From Primula veris (lineage: Eukaryota > Streptophyta > Magnoliopsida > Ericales > Primulaceae): a stretch of DNA of 64,000 bases. The position numbers and the translations under genes are program-made. Positions 23,701-34,026 of the stretch are shown one piece after another. Within the stretch, counting starts at the first letter, position 1, and every line of letters begins with the position of its first letter. The DNA lies in assembly GCA_963682055.1 (NCBI GenBank), contig OY821750.1, positions 10,604,501 through 10,668,500 of the forward strand, written 5' to 3'. The notes below the pieces were generated by a model. That model saw only the letters and a list, made by a program, of their open reading frames with translations, was not told the DNA's origin and did no database searches.

Positions 23701-26700
23701 TGAAATGCTCAGAAACTGCCTCAGCAGATCGCTTAGCAGGTGGGAAGAAGTCAAGCAGACTCTCCTCTATTTTACCCCGCTTCAAAATAGCAATTAGATC
23801 ATCAAGGCTGTTATCAATTAGATATTCCTTGAAAAAATCAGTTATAAAAGATAAAACTAGCCCTTTCGCAACAAGATTATCCTTGAGTAGCGGCTGGAAC
23901 ACACTCTCTGGTGGAAGACCGGACAGCTTCTGAGAGAAAGCAAGTGCAGTGAAAATAGCCAGCTTTTTGCTCTCATTCTCCTCAAAAAGCTCCAGTGACT
24001 GTAAAAATCTCCGGGTAACATTTTCAAGGTTTTTTATGAGAAAAGGTTTCCTCCGTAAGATCTTCTGTATGTAGATGACAGACGGTGAGATAGCTTCATG
24101 CGTAGGCTCACAGTCAATTACAGAGTAAGGATGTCTCTCCCCCTCATCAGGCTTGGTTGTTCCAGGTTGAGTGCGACCGCCAGTGAAGACAACCTGTGGC
24201 AATAAAGTACATCTCACATCTCAAATCAACCATAAACTACTTTTATCACCAATAAAAGATGAACGAAGCTGCAGTTCATTGCATAAGGGTAAGATAAGAA
24301 ATAACTATATATTATAAATACAATAGTATACAGTAAAAAGGTAAATCTATAGAAAGTCGAATAAAATACCACTTTTATCTGGCTAATTAAAAATGAGTTG
24401 ATCTTCTACAAACATTAATTAATTATATTTAAATTAGCCAGCATTTGGAGCAATATAAGTGTAATTTTTTGTGTGACCAGGACCTGCATATTTGATACTT
24501 GGAACACACGCATGACAATTGCTTAGATATGTTATATCGTATATGATTGCTTACATGGTCATCCTTAAGGAGCACAACCCTACATCAACTGAGTAATTGG
24601 TAAAGAAAACAAATGATCACTTATTACTCAACCTTGGAATCTAAAATTTTATGTGATTATTAAGATCAGAGATAATTAATGTTTACTATATTCAACTATC
24701 ATGCGTTTTCGATTTAGTATACTGAACTAACAAATTTACTGATAAGCATACTGGACTAAATGAAAACTTTCGATTTAGTATATTTCCGTCCAATTATCTA
24801 ATAGAAATTAGTAAAGTACAAAATTACCCTTATGAAACTTAAATTAGTTTTGATTTAGTGTATTTTACTAATATATTTTTTCAATTTTGTACACTATTTT
24901 TTTCTATCAACTTCACACTTATTCATTATTAATGAAGTAGTCCTTGTAGTTTATGAATATAATCAATCTGATACTTATAATCTCAAAAGGCACCAAATAT
25001 TAAATAAAAGAAAGTGTAAAAAATAATATGTATGACTAATAACTTACACTACAAATAATAAGTATTTTTATTTGGTACATTTCTTCATGTATAGAAAATA
25101 AAAACTATAGCACATTTTTTTCTCATTAAAATTTAAATTGTTATAACAAAAAAAAAATCTATGTTTAGAAATTATAACTTAAATACTACTCATCGGTAGA
25201 AATGTTTAAAAAATATGAGTCATTTAAAAAAAACATATACGACCAAAATAAAATTATACTAAAAAAATAAAATAATTTTAGTTAGTGAAACCGATAACTT
25301 GTAATGAAAAAAATAGACAAAAATCATATTTTTGTTGCACCTTTTTTAGTTGGTACGTTTGGTCATGCATGTATGATAAAAACAAAAACTCGTTTTTTCC
25401 ATTCAAATTTAAATTGTTTATAACAGAAAAACCCATTTGTCAAGAAATTGTATCTTAAATACTACTTATCAGAACAAAGTAGAATTCTTTTTAAAAGGAA
25501 GTTACTGAAAAACAAAAAACAAAAAACAAAAAAACAAACATGTAAGACCAAAAGAAAAGTTTACTATAAAAATAAAATTATTTTAGTTAGTAAAATTGAT
25601 AACGTGTAATAAAAAAAATAGTCAAAAATCATATTTTTGTTGCACCCTTTTTAGTTTATTTAAGAAAATTGAATCATGTGTATAAAAGATTAATCTAGTC
25701 ATTTTCACATTTGCTGCAAATTCTTTTTAAAGCTGTTAATGAATTTTATTAATTCTGAACAAATTTACATCCCAATTATAATACATTTGAAAATGTAAGG
25801 ACCAAAATGAAAAAAAACATAAAATTTGAAATTTCCAAAATTTACGAAATCAGTACCAAACACATCTATACACAGATAGAGTCTATATATATATAACGCT
25901 GCTATTATAATAGAAGTATTGGTGGCCAAGTGGTTAAGAACCTTCCACTTTGGTGACAGACCACGGTTCGAGTCCCATAGGCTGCTGTTTTTTCTGTTTT
26001 AGTTAATTTAGTTTTTTTTTTAGTTCATTTAGTAGGTAAAAAGACCATTTTGCCCTTCAACTTAACTGAAAATGTTAGTTGACGTCACTATTTAACGGTC
26101 AATTTGGACGGAAAATACTAAATCGAAAGTTTTCATTTAGTACAGTATACTAATCAATAAACTTGTTAGTTCAGTATACTAAATCGAAAACTCGTAATAG
26201 TTGAATATAGTAAACATTAATTATCTCTTAAGATCAAGTAGTTAAGTTGCCTTAATTAACTCCTGCCAATCCTATTCCAACTCAGCTTATAGATATAAAA
26301 ACCAGACAACAATTTATATTTTACTGTGTTAGTATCAACAGGTTGTGCAGATAAACAAATCTGATTTTGTGATTATAGCTTGAAAAACAAGTGTTCAGAA
26401 AAAGAAAATTAATCTTAACTTATTATGGATATCGATAGGAAATTACATATCAAAATATATTAAACCTTAAAAGGCTTGCACATACACAGTGTCTGGATTC
26501 ATAGCTGAATGTATATTTATTTTTTTGGCGATTTTGTAACCTATACTAACCAGTTCTTGCAATTTTGTACCCATGATACCAAGTTCTCCAATTACACCGC
26601 TATATATTTTTTATCAAATTATTTTTCATCTTTAAATGTAACCTAACCGTAACATAAAATTAAAATCGATAAATGTCTATTTTACCCCTCTAACTGGATC

Positions 26701-29230
26701 GAATAAGTTTGATAACAATACAGATTCCCATTAATTTGGATGGTAGTGCATAAATGTGATGAAAAGTGGTAGTATAAGGGTGTAATTAGAAATTTGGTAC
26801 TATGGTGTGCAAAAACACTAGGAATGGTTGGTATAGGGTCCAAACCGCGAAAATATCAAGAATGTAGTCAAATATAATTAAGCTAAGTATACTTTTAACA
26901 AATTAGAAGTTTCCAGAAGAAAGGTCAAACTTGCCTCAAAGAAGGTGTCACCGTATCTTGAGAAGTTTAGGCCTGAGGATTCGATGCTCTTAGCAATAAG
27001 TTCCTGTTCCAAAATACTATTCACCATTAGGTAGCTACAAGTGAATAAATCTAAAACATGAAAAGAAATTGATACACAAAGAGATGAAGTAAATAAATAA
27101 TCTAAACCATATAACATATAATCAAAATTACCAGATCACCAGCATTATCCAAGTATATCTGGACCACTGCATCCGCAAAGGTTGCGGGGTCCAAAGGAGC
27201 TGCGATGTTCCTTTTGCGGGTCTTAATCCGCGTACCACTGAAATATGGAAGGAGAAAGGCGATTTCAATGCATGATTTAATTGGTGATACTGGAATTATA
27301 TACAAATTAATGATGCAGACAACCTAAATAAGCTACATGTAGCTAAACGAGCACATTAGGACAATACAACAAATAAGTTTAAAAAATAGACAATTGAAAA
27401 ATACACTTTCTTTTTATAAATTGGGGTAAGCATACAGTGACCAAAAACAAAAGCCAGATAGAGATGATGCTTACCCAAGAGTGGGTCTCTCCTTTGAGCT
27501 GCAAAAGATTAAATCCAAAAAAGAAAAAGGTTAGTTCAAGTTTACCACATGAATGGAAACATCAAATAAAACTCAATGTCAGCACAATTTAAGAGAAACA
27601 AGTACACAGCATATAAAACATCATAATTTTTTTTTAAATCTCATTCTCTTTGAACCCCTATGCATGGGCAGACAATACCTCTTTCAATTGTGTTGTTTTT
27701 ACATGGCATAACTTTTATATAGAAAATCAAACAGCAGTTTTATATCAAGCAAAGGGAGTAACTTCATTTAAGAAAAAAAAAACACAAAATAACCAGATCA
27801 CAAAACAGTCTTTCAGTGAGTATACACTGGTATATTATAATATTAATTTACCCGCAGAGTAACAGTTTTTTATGGAATTCTTTGACTAGGATATTTCCTT
27901 TTCAAGATACAGAAAACTTCATTAAACAGAAAGTAACTGTACTTTGACCAATCCAGCATTTAATATATAATACAACGACTAAAAATGAACACGGGTTCTA
28001 ACTAATCAGGCATGTAACATCTTCAATTATTCTTTGCCACGTTTGTATTGACATGAATTTCAAAAAAAAACTTTATTTTCTTATTCAAACAATTTACAAG
28101 GAAGAAAGAGGCAAATATTAGCAAAAGTACATTTCATCAAAATATTACCTTGTTTGAAGTAACCCTAAACAACATAGATGTACTCAAAATCCAAACAAAA
28201 ATTATGACACGTATTAATTACTCTACCAGCTTATATCTAAGAAAAAAGCTCGTAGAGAGTAGAATAACAAACCCAAGAAGAATAAACAGAGCAAGACACC
28301 TTTGGATAAACTATCGATTTCACAAAATCTTTAGGAAAACAAAACCTTTACCGAAACTAACAAAAAAGTAAAGTAAATTAATGTACTTGCATACACGAGC
28401 TTAAAACATCACAGATTCAAAAAACAACATAAATTTGGTAATATAACTAGCAATAAGAAATTATGAAATACACATACAAAACCAATTCAATTAATCAACC
28501 AATATCTGACTGGACAAGAAGATAATAATTAATATGCTTATAAATATATAAAACACATAATTTCTCAAAATTGTTCGCACAAAACAAATCTAAACTGAGC
28601 AAAAGCTCTGACCTTTTAAACTTAGTAAACAAAATCCCCTAAATAATGTTTCAAAACACTACAATTTAAATATAATGTTTCAAAACCAAGTTTGATAATC
28701 ACCAATTTGCTTAAACTTTGAAAACTAACAAAAATTCCCCATGAATTTTTATTTTAAAATTAATGAATTCAAATAAAAAATCTAAATTAAGCAAAAGATC
28801 TGACCTTTTAAACTTAATTAGTAAACAAAATCTCCTAAATAGTGTTTCCAAACCAAGTTTGATTACCACTAATTTGCTTAAACTTTGAAAACCTAACAAA
28901 AATTCCCCATGACTTTTTTTTTTATATAAAACCTATGAAATTCAAACACTCTAAAACACAGATAATTCCCCAAATTAGTAACCCTAAAAAAACAAAGCTA
29001 TATAAAAAAATATTAACAAACTTGAAGACCCATTACATATATATATATAATCACTTAACAGATCTATATAAGTTAGAATTAATAAAGAATTAAAAAAAAA
29101 AAAACAGATCTAGGTTAAAAAAAACAGAACCTTTATATCAACGGATCTACATAGAGATAAATAGAGAAATAGAGAAATAAATATTACAAAAAGAATAAAT
29201 ATGATAAGAGAGAAAGTAAATATACCTCAT
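20764..29230 (-). CDS. eIF5-mimic protein (BZW, W2-domain protein), eight coding exons
   Basis: Coding exons on the minus strand, in order: 29230-29226 (ATGAG only), 27498-27475, 27237-27132, 27003-26935, 24193-23700, 22915-22654, 21974-21766, 20830-20764. All phases join, giving 411 residues plus stop, the usual plant length. Recognisable segments are KERPTLGGTRIKTRKRNIAA near the N-terminus, FFEVVFTGGRTQPGTTKPDE (67-86), FLIKNLENVTRRFLQSLELF, ALAFSQKLSGLPPESVFQPL, AEETDISEVIETVKQHVKDA, and the acidic end KWLEEAEEEE. The C-terminal W2/eIF5C HEAT-type domain spans roughly residues 240-405. Members mimic the eIF5 C-terminal domain, bind eIF2 and eIF3, lack GTPase-activating function and tighten start-codon selection in the cytoplasm (family knowledge). 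All introns are GT-AG except intron 4, which uses a GC donor. The gene appears intact; introns carry a Mutator-like element and two tandem duplications. Confidence 0.94.
21433..21668. repeat. 118-bp tandem duplication in the last BZW intron
   Basis: Two adjacent copies (21433-21550 and 21551-21668) starting AGTGGAGGTGAAAAATTAAA, differing at only a few bases. Each contains a CA-rich ACACCCACACC tract. It lies between the last two coding exons. Confidence 0.9.
25070..25655. repeat. ~285-bp tandem duplication inside the Mutator-like element
   Basis: Two direct copies, about 25070-25350 and 25351-25655, each running from a GGTAC(A/G)TTT start to a TTTTTGTTGCACC end. They differ by substitutions and by an (ACAAAAA)n expansion at 25509-25537 in the second copy. 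Confidence 0.75.
25919..25990 (+). repeat. tRNA-derived (SINE-like) Pol III promoter segment
   Basis: Contains a good A box (TGGCCAAGTGGT, 25927-25938) and a perfect B box (GGTTCGAGTCC, 25965-25975 region), in the spacing of a tRNA gene, followed by a T run. The acceptor and T stems do not pair, so it is not a working tRNA; the boxes resemble a Ser/Leu-type tRNA head of a plant SINE. It lies inside the Mutator-like element. Confidence 0.55.
26931..26934 (-). other. GC splice donor of BZW intron 4
   Basis: The exon ending ...TTC TTT GAG is followed on the minus strand by GCAAGT instead of GTAAGT. Both flanking codons (FFE then VVF) agree with the conserved protein, and the acceptor at 24194 is a normal CAG. 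GC-AG introns with strong AG|GCAAGT donors are known in plants at about 1 percent. Confidence 0.85.
28585..28930. repeat. ~190-bp tandem duplication in BZW intron 1
   Basis: Two diverged copies, about 28585-28775 and 28777-28930, each containing CTGACCTTTTAAACTTA, CCAAGTTTGAT and AACAAAAATTCCCCATGA. They lie in the 1.7-kb intron that follows the 5-nt coding exon. Confidence 0.75.
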
Positions 29231-29290
29231 AAACTGAAACTCGCTGCGATGTAGAGAGAGAGAGAGGGAGAGAGAGAGAGGAGACAAAAG
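29226..29290 (-). promoter_or_regulatory. First exon and leader of the BZW gene
   Basis: On the minus strand a (CT)n/(GA)n-rich leader, then CGCAGCGAGTTTCAGTTT, then ATGAG and the GT donor at 29224-29225. The (GA)n tract is at 29251-29281. CT-rich leaders are common in plant 5' UTRs. The transcription start is not determined; no clear TATA box was picked. Confidence 0.6.
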
Positions 29291-29299
29291 AGATCTGTT

Positions 29300-29888
29300 A
29301 AAATTTTAATATTTTATTTTGGGTAAGTTAATCTGTTATAATTGGAACGGAGATACTGGGCTTGCTTGGTTTCATCTTATATACAAAACTACTTATTATT
29401 TCCAGGACATAATTTATGAGATATTTTTATTTTTTTTGGAAATATATATTCACAAAATTTTGCAGCTCACTTATATAATTCATTACATTTATTACATAAT
29501 CCATTACATTTTATTAGATATTCCATTACATATATAATAATATATTTTTATTAAAAAATATGTTTTTATCCTTCTAAATATAATGTATAGAGTGTTTGAA
29601 TTATACGTATATATTAATAATGCTAGATTTAATAAAAAAAATTATTTTTAATTAATATTTAAATTTAGGTTACGCTCAACCAGAGTTTTATTATATTTTT
29701 ATTTGACTTTTTAATAGGTTGATTTTTTATTATGTTGAATATTTATATTTTGTTTTATCAAGTATTTTATTTATATCTGGAGAGATAAATATGTCTTTCG
29801 ATAACTAGGGAATAGAGTGTGAGACTTCTGTGCAATTTGTGTTCTAGAATCACATTTTTTTTTAGAGTGTGTTTGGAACCTGAAAAAT
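29300..29888. other. Upstream region of the BZW gene
   Basis: AT-rich, with no gene recognised; probably holds the BZW promoter. Confidence 0.35.
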
Positions 29889-30305
29889 GGATTCAAATTT
29901 TCTAGAGTTGTGTGAGTTCTGCATTCACATACTTTACATTTCATCTAACGGATAAATAAAAACAATTCAATGTTTTATATTTATGCATGAGTTTTGTAAT
30001 TTTATTTTTAATATATAAAATAAGATATATATTAAAATCATTGAGTTTTTTACTATTTTTAAATAATAATTAAATTTAGGTGAGTTTCAAGTATGGTTAT
30101 ATAATTTTGTTTAAGTTTTTATTGTGTTGTAAAGTTATTTTTTAATTTATAAAATCATAATTTGTATTTTATATATTAAAATTATATAAAAACAAAATTA
30201 CAAAACTCACGCATAAATCTAGATCGTTGTATTATTTTAATTTCATCATTTAGATGAAACTCTAAACGATATGAGTGCATTATAAACTCTAGATAATTTG
30301 AATCC
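29889..30305. mobile_element. Small element with long imperfect inverted repeats
   Basis: Left arm from GGATTCAAATTTTCTAGAGT and right arm whose complement starts GGATTCAAATTATCTAGAGT. Arms are about 130 bp and share GCATGAGTTTTGTAATTTT versus GCGTGAGTTTTGTAATTTT. The interior is AT-rich and non-coding. No TSD could be fixed, so the superfamily is open. Confidence 0.6.
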
Positions 30306-30399
30306 CAAAAAAAATTATGGGAAATTGAAAATGATATGATTTTCCGAAAAAATATTTTTTTGTATTTTATTGCATAATAAAACCAATGGAAAATAAAAC

Positions 30400-31756
30400 T
30401 GTTGGTCCGTAGGTGTCTAAACCTTAGAGGAGGGAGGGAGGGGGGGTGAATAAGGTTTTCGTACGTTTTTCGCGGAATAAAATCTATGGGTTATTAACTA
30501 AGCTAATTAGTGAATTGTATAACTTAAACACTTTTGTTAACAAATTATTGCTAATTTAATATAAGCAAGCAATAAATATAAATGATAAGCAAATGCGAAA
30601 AGTAAAAGTTAAGGGAAAGAAATAACGCAAGATTTATAGAGGTTCGGCAAAACGCGCCTACGTCATCTCCTCGGTATTTTCACTACCGAGTGTTTCACTA
30701 GAATCTCGTTCCAAGGTTACAACCTAACGAGCTTAATCAACCGATTAAGCTCCCCCTCATTTTATGAGTATCCCGAAATGAAAAGCCTAGAGCTTTTAAG
30801 CTACACTTGCTTGAAAAGCCTCTACCCAATCACTCGCTCACAAATGAGTTTATAATACACTCTTTTACAAGATTGAATTTTAATTGGATCACTCACTACC
30901 AAATAATTTCTCGAAGTTTATAAAATTACAAGAGTAATACTCTCGAGAATATTTATGAATACAAGTGAGATATTGGAAGTATAAGCTTGTAAGATCTTTG
31001 GATTTTTGAAAGCTTGAAGTTGTGTAATTGTTAGGTTCTCTTCAACAAAGGATTTGGGGCCTTTTGTAGAGTGAAAAAGGTCCATCAATAAATTCATAAC
31101 CGTTGGCAGTTGTTGAGTAGATTAGCTGCTAGTTTGCAGCAGTTCACCCCATTTTCAGGATGAGCTTAAAAGCTGGAATTTGAAATTATACAGAAACGAT
31201 CGGTCGTTTCTGAAAAACGATCGGTCGTTTCTGAAAAACGATCGGTCGTTTCTGAAAAACGATCGGTCGTTTCTGAAAAACGATCGGTCGTTTTTCATCT
31301 GTGCTTACTGGAAGAATTCCTTCTTAAAACGATCGGTCGTTTTAAGCCTGGCGATCGGTCGTTTTAAGCCTGGCGATCGGTCGTTTTTGTGTTGAGCTCA
31401 CTGGAAGGATTTCTACCTAAAACGATCGGTCGTTTTAGGGTAGCGATCGGTCGTTTTTAGGTTGTGCTCACTGGAAGAAATACGCACATAAATGATCGAT
31501 CGTTTAGCCATGATCAGTCGTTTTTTGTTGTTCTGGGACAGTTTCGGTTTTCTCGACATACTTTGAAAGCCCGTAATTTGTCCGTTTCAAATCCGATTGA
31601 GGTTCCGCTTGAACCGTTGGCTTCGTATTTACGTAAACTATTATTCCAAACCTTTGGCACACTCGATTAATGATTAGTACGCAAAACAAGCTTTTATCAT
31701 GTTTTACAAATATTGTTATCATCAAAATAATCGATTAGAAGAATCAACGTTCAACA
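30400..31756 (-). repeat. 3' LTR of the SIRE-type element
   Basis: 1357 bp, TG...CA borders (TGTTGGTCCGTAGG to ACGTTCAACA in plus orientation). It is 70 bp longer than the partner LTR, mainly because the ACGATCGGTCGT repeat block is expanded. Confidence 0.92.
31194..31520. repeat. ACGATCGGTCGT motif cluster in the 3' LTR
   Basis: Ten exact GATCGGTCGT copies plus two variants. Five are in a 21-bp tandem (motif plus TTCTGAAAA) and the others are spaced with the recurring phrase GCTCACTGGAAG. The motif is a near palindrome. Confidence 0.9.
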
Positions 31757-31772
31757 ATCTCTCCCTTTTTGA
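31757..31772 (-). promoter_or_regulatory. Polypurine tract
   Basis: The minus strand has a purine run AAAAAGGGAGAGAT directly before the 3' LTR, the expected primer for plus-strand DNA synthesis. Confidence 0.8.
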
Positions 31773-32300
31773 TGATGACAAAATATTGACTATAACATAC
31801 TATAAGCTCTTTTTGCTAAAACAAGTATAACCGAGATGTGTAGATGACGTTTTACTTGGATAAAAGGTTTTTAGAAAAGAAACAAGTAAATGTCATAACA
31901 TCCGATTTAAAACGAAGTTAAAACAAAGCTAAATGAAAAGGGATAACGAGCGATCAAAAGTGAGCGAAAAATTGGCCATTGTTTTGCCTAAAAATGGTCA
32001 ATCGCCACAAATGAAAAATCATATAAATAACCCAATCAACTAGCAATCTATGCGCACTAAATGCAATATCATCAAAAATAAGATAAAAACGCATATTATG
32101 AAAGCACATTCTCACAACGTCATAGATTATAACAAGCATGATTAAATAGCAACATAAACACAATTCATAATATAACCATGATACTTATTACATCAAAAAC
32201 AAACGAAGTTCGTAGAACGGAAAAGAAATACAACGAAAACAAAAGAGAGGTATTTCTCCCCCTTTGACATCATAAAAAAAAAACATAAAAAGATAGCCGC

Positions 32301-33604
32301 CTAGTCGCGGTGGGAGGTCGCATCATCCTCGTCGTCGTCGTTGGGAAAGAATTCATGAAATTGTGCCCTTTGCTCGGCGCTTTCACGATCAAGTCGGTCG
32401 AGCTCTTCTTGTCCCGGGTTTAAAAATCGAAACATTCGACGAGTCATTTGTGCATTATGGTATTGGTTGATGTAGAGAGAGTCGTAGAACTTGTCGGAGC
32501 GCGGGACACGAGAAGAAGATCCCATGGGAGCTTTTCCTTGACGTCGAGAGGAGGTAGGGATATCGGTGGGGGGAAGGGATTCAGAGGAATTATCCGCACG
32601 AGCGGCTTGTGGTGTTGGCTTAGGGCCGACGTACTCTTCCTCTTCGGGGGTAAGAGGAGCATAGTCGGGGCCGGATACCCGCTTACCGGACCAAGTTATG
32701 GACTTGTCGGTATTATGAAATTTAATGGACATTTGGGAAAGATAGGAAGTGTCCCAAATATGCTTGTCCTTGTTTTTGAACAAAGTTCCACCGGGAACGA
32801 GATTTAGGTCCTTTAAGATGGCCGAAATCAAGGCACCGTAAGGTAGCCCATTCTTGGATTTCGTTTTAAGCGAATCCATCTTAAAGAGAATGAGTGTCGC
32901 GAAGTCAATTTTTACTCGGCGATGGATACACCCGAGAAGAAAGATGTACTCATTAGTAACATCCGTAAAGTTTGAGGTGTGTGGGAGGACAATATGAGCG
33001 AGTATATGATAGGCTAATTTGTTTCGGAATAGAAGGCCATGGGCTTTGTTGGAGCGATTGTTATGACGGGATGAAAAATTTCGTCTTTGAGATCATTGAA
33101 GTTTTCGATCTCGAGAGTCTCACAAAGGTCATCACTCGACTCATGGACGCCGTCGTTATCTAGGTGTAATAGATTTCGTAAACGGTCTATACCGTAAACG
33201 AATGGTTGTCCGTTAAATGATGAACGCAAACGGAGTGCGTCATCATGATCCCTATCAAGAACTAGGTGATGATAGAATTCATATATGTTTTCAATGAAGA
33301 ACGGCATTTTTAGAGTAAGAATGGCATCGAGTTTTTGAAAACTTAAGTCTATCATGAGAGCGGGAAATCGTTCACGGAATAGAGGCATATCGAGTGTGAA
33401 ATTAGACAAAATACCTCGTTTATCAATCGAAGGTGGATAGAGAGGAGGAAGAGAGCCGGAAGAGGCACCGGGGCCCGAGGGAGGAGCGGTGGAGGAAGAT
33501 CCGGTTCGGCGACCGCGAGTAGCACGGGGACGGGTCGAAGACGGAGGCACGTAGGCTTCGTCCTCATGTTCATCAACAAGGGAGGTTCTCTTAGTGCGAA
33601 CCAT
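32301..33604 (-). pseudogene. Extra ORF downstream of pol, broken by a frameshift
   Basis: Two open frames, 33604-33014 (196 residues) and 32879-32301 (192 residues), read as one product interrupted by a 1-base frame change near 33014. The N-terminus is basic and Ser/Pro-rich (RPRATRGRRTGSSS), the middle resembles the putative plant transposon protein domain often found behind pol or gag in plant LTR elements, and the C-terminus is acidic (DDDEDD). SIRE elements have a third ORF in this position that has been called envelope-like. I see no convincing signal peptide or transmembrane segment here, so an envelope role is not supported. Confidence 0.65.
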
Positions 33605-33751
33605 ATTGGTTTGATTTTGAATAAAAAAAATGGGATTTTTGGGTAATTTGAAGGAGGAGGGGCGAATTTTGAGAGAGAGTTGGCTGTGGAATTGAGGAGT
33701 TTGAAAAGAATTTGATTAGGGTTTCAAGGATAAACACTGAAAAACACAAAA

Positions 33752-33900
33752 ACGATCGGTCGTTTTTGTGTGTTGATCGGTCGTTTTGGAACTAAAATGT
33801 TCCAGTGAGTACACCTAAAAAACGATCGGTCGTTTTTAGGAACGATCGGTCGTCTGTATGAAAACGATCGGTCGTTTTTATAGACGATCGATCGACTGTA
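33752..33900. repeat. ACGATCGGTCGT motif cluster upstream of the extra ORF
   Basis: Five exact copies and one GATCGATCG variant, just after the start of the post-pol ORF on its 5' side, again near a TTCCAGTGAG phrase like that in the LTR clusters. It may be a piece of LTR or a shared regulatory array. Confidence 0.85.
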
Positions 33901-33982
33901 ACTTGGTTACAGAACAGGAATTTTTTGCACATTTCGACACTGATTTGGCAAAAAAAATACTTAATATATATATAAAATCAAT

Positions 33983-33983
<1 letters not shown>

Positions 33984-34022
<39 letters not shown>
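33984..34022. repeat. (TA)n microsatellite
   Basis: About 18 TA units between pol and the extra ORF of the SIRE-type element. Confidence 0.9.
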
Positions 34023-34025
<3 letters not shown>

Positions 34026-34026
34026 T

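Larger units (their letters stand above)
24669..26227. mobile_element. Non-autonomous Mutator-like element in BZW intron 4
   Basis: 1559-bp element flanked by the perfect 9-bp TSD TTAAGATCA (24660-24668 and 26228-26236). Terminal inverted repeats of about 120 bp start GAGATAATTAATGTTTACTA and include TTTTCGATTTAGTATACTGA. A 9-bp TSD with long TIRs is typical of Mutator-like elements. No transposase frame is present. The interior contains a ~285-bp tandem duplication and a tRNA-like segment. Confidence 0.85.

Noticed and set aside
25919..25990. Functional tRNA gene
   Set aside because: A and B boxes are good, but acceptor and T stems do not pair, so only a tRNA-derived segment is called.
32448..32807. 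119-residue plus-strand frame
   Set aside because: Antisense shadow of the extra ORF of the SIRE element.
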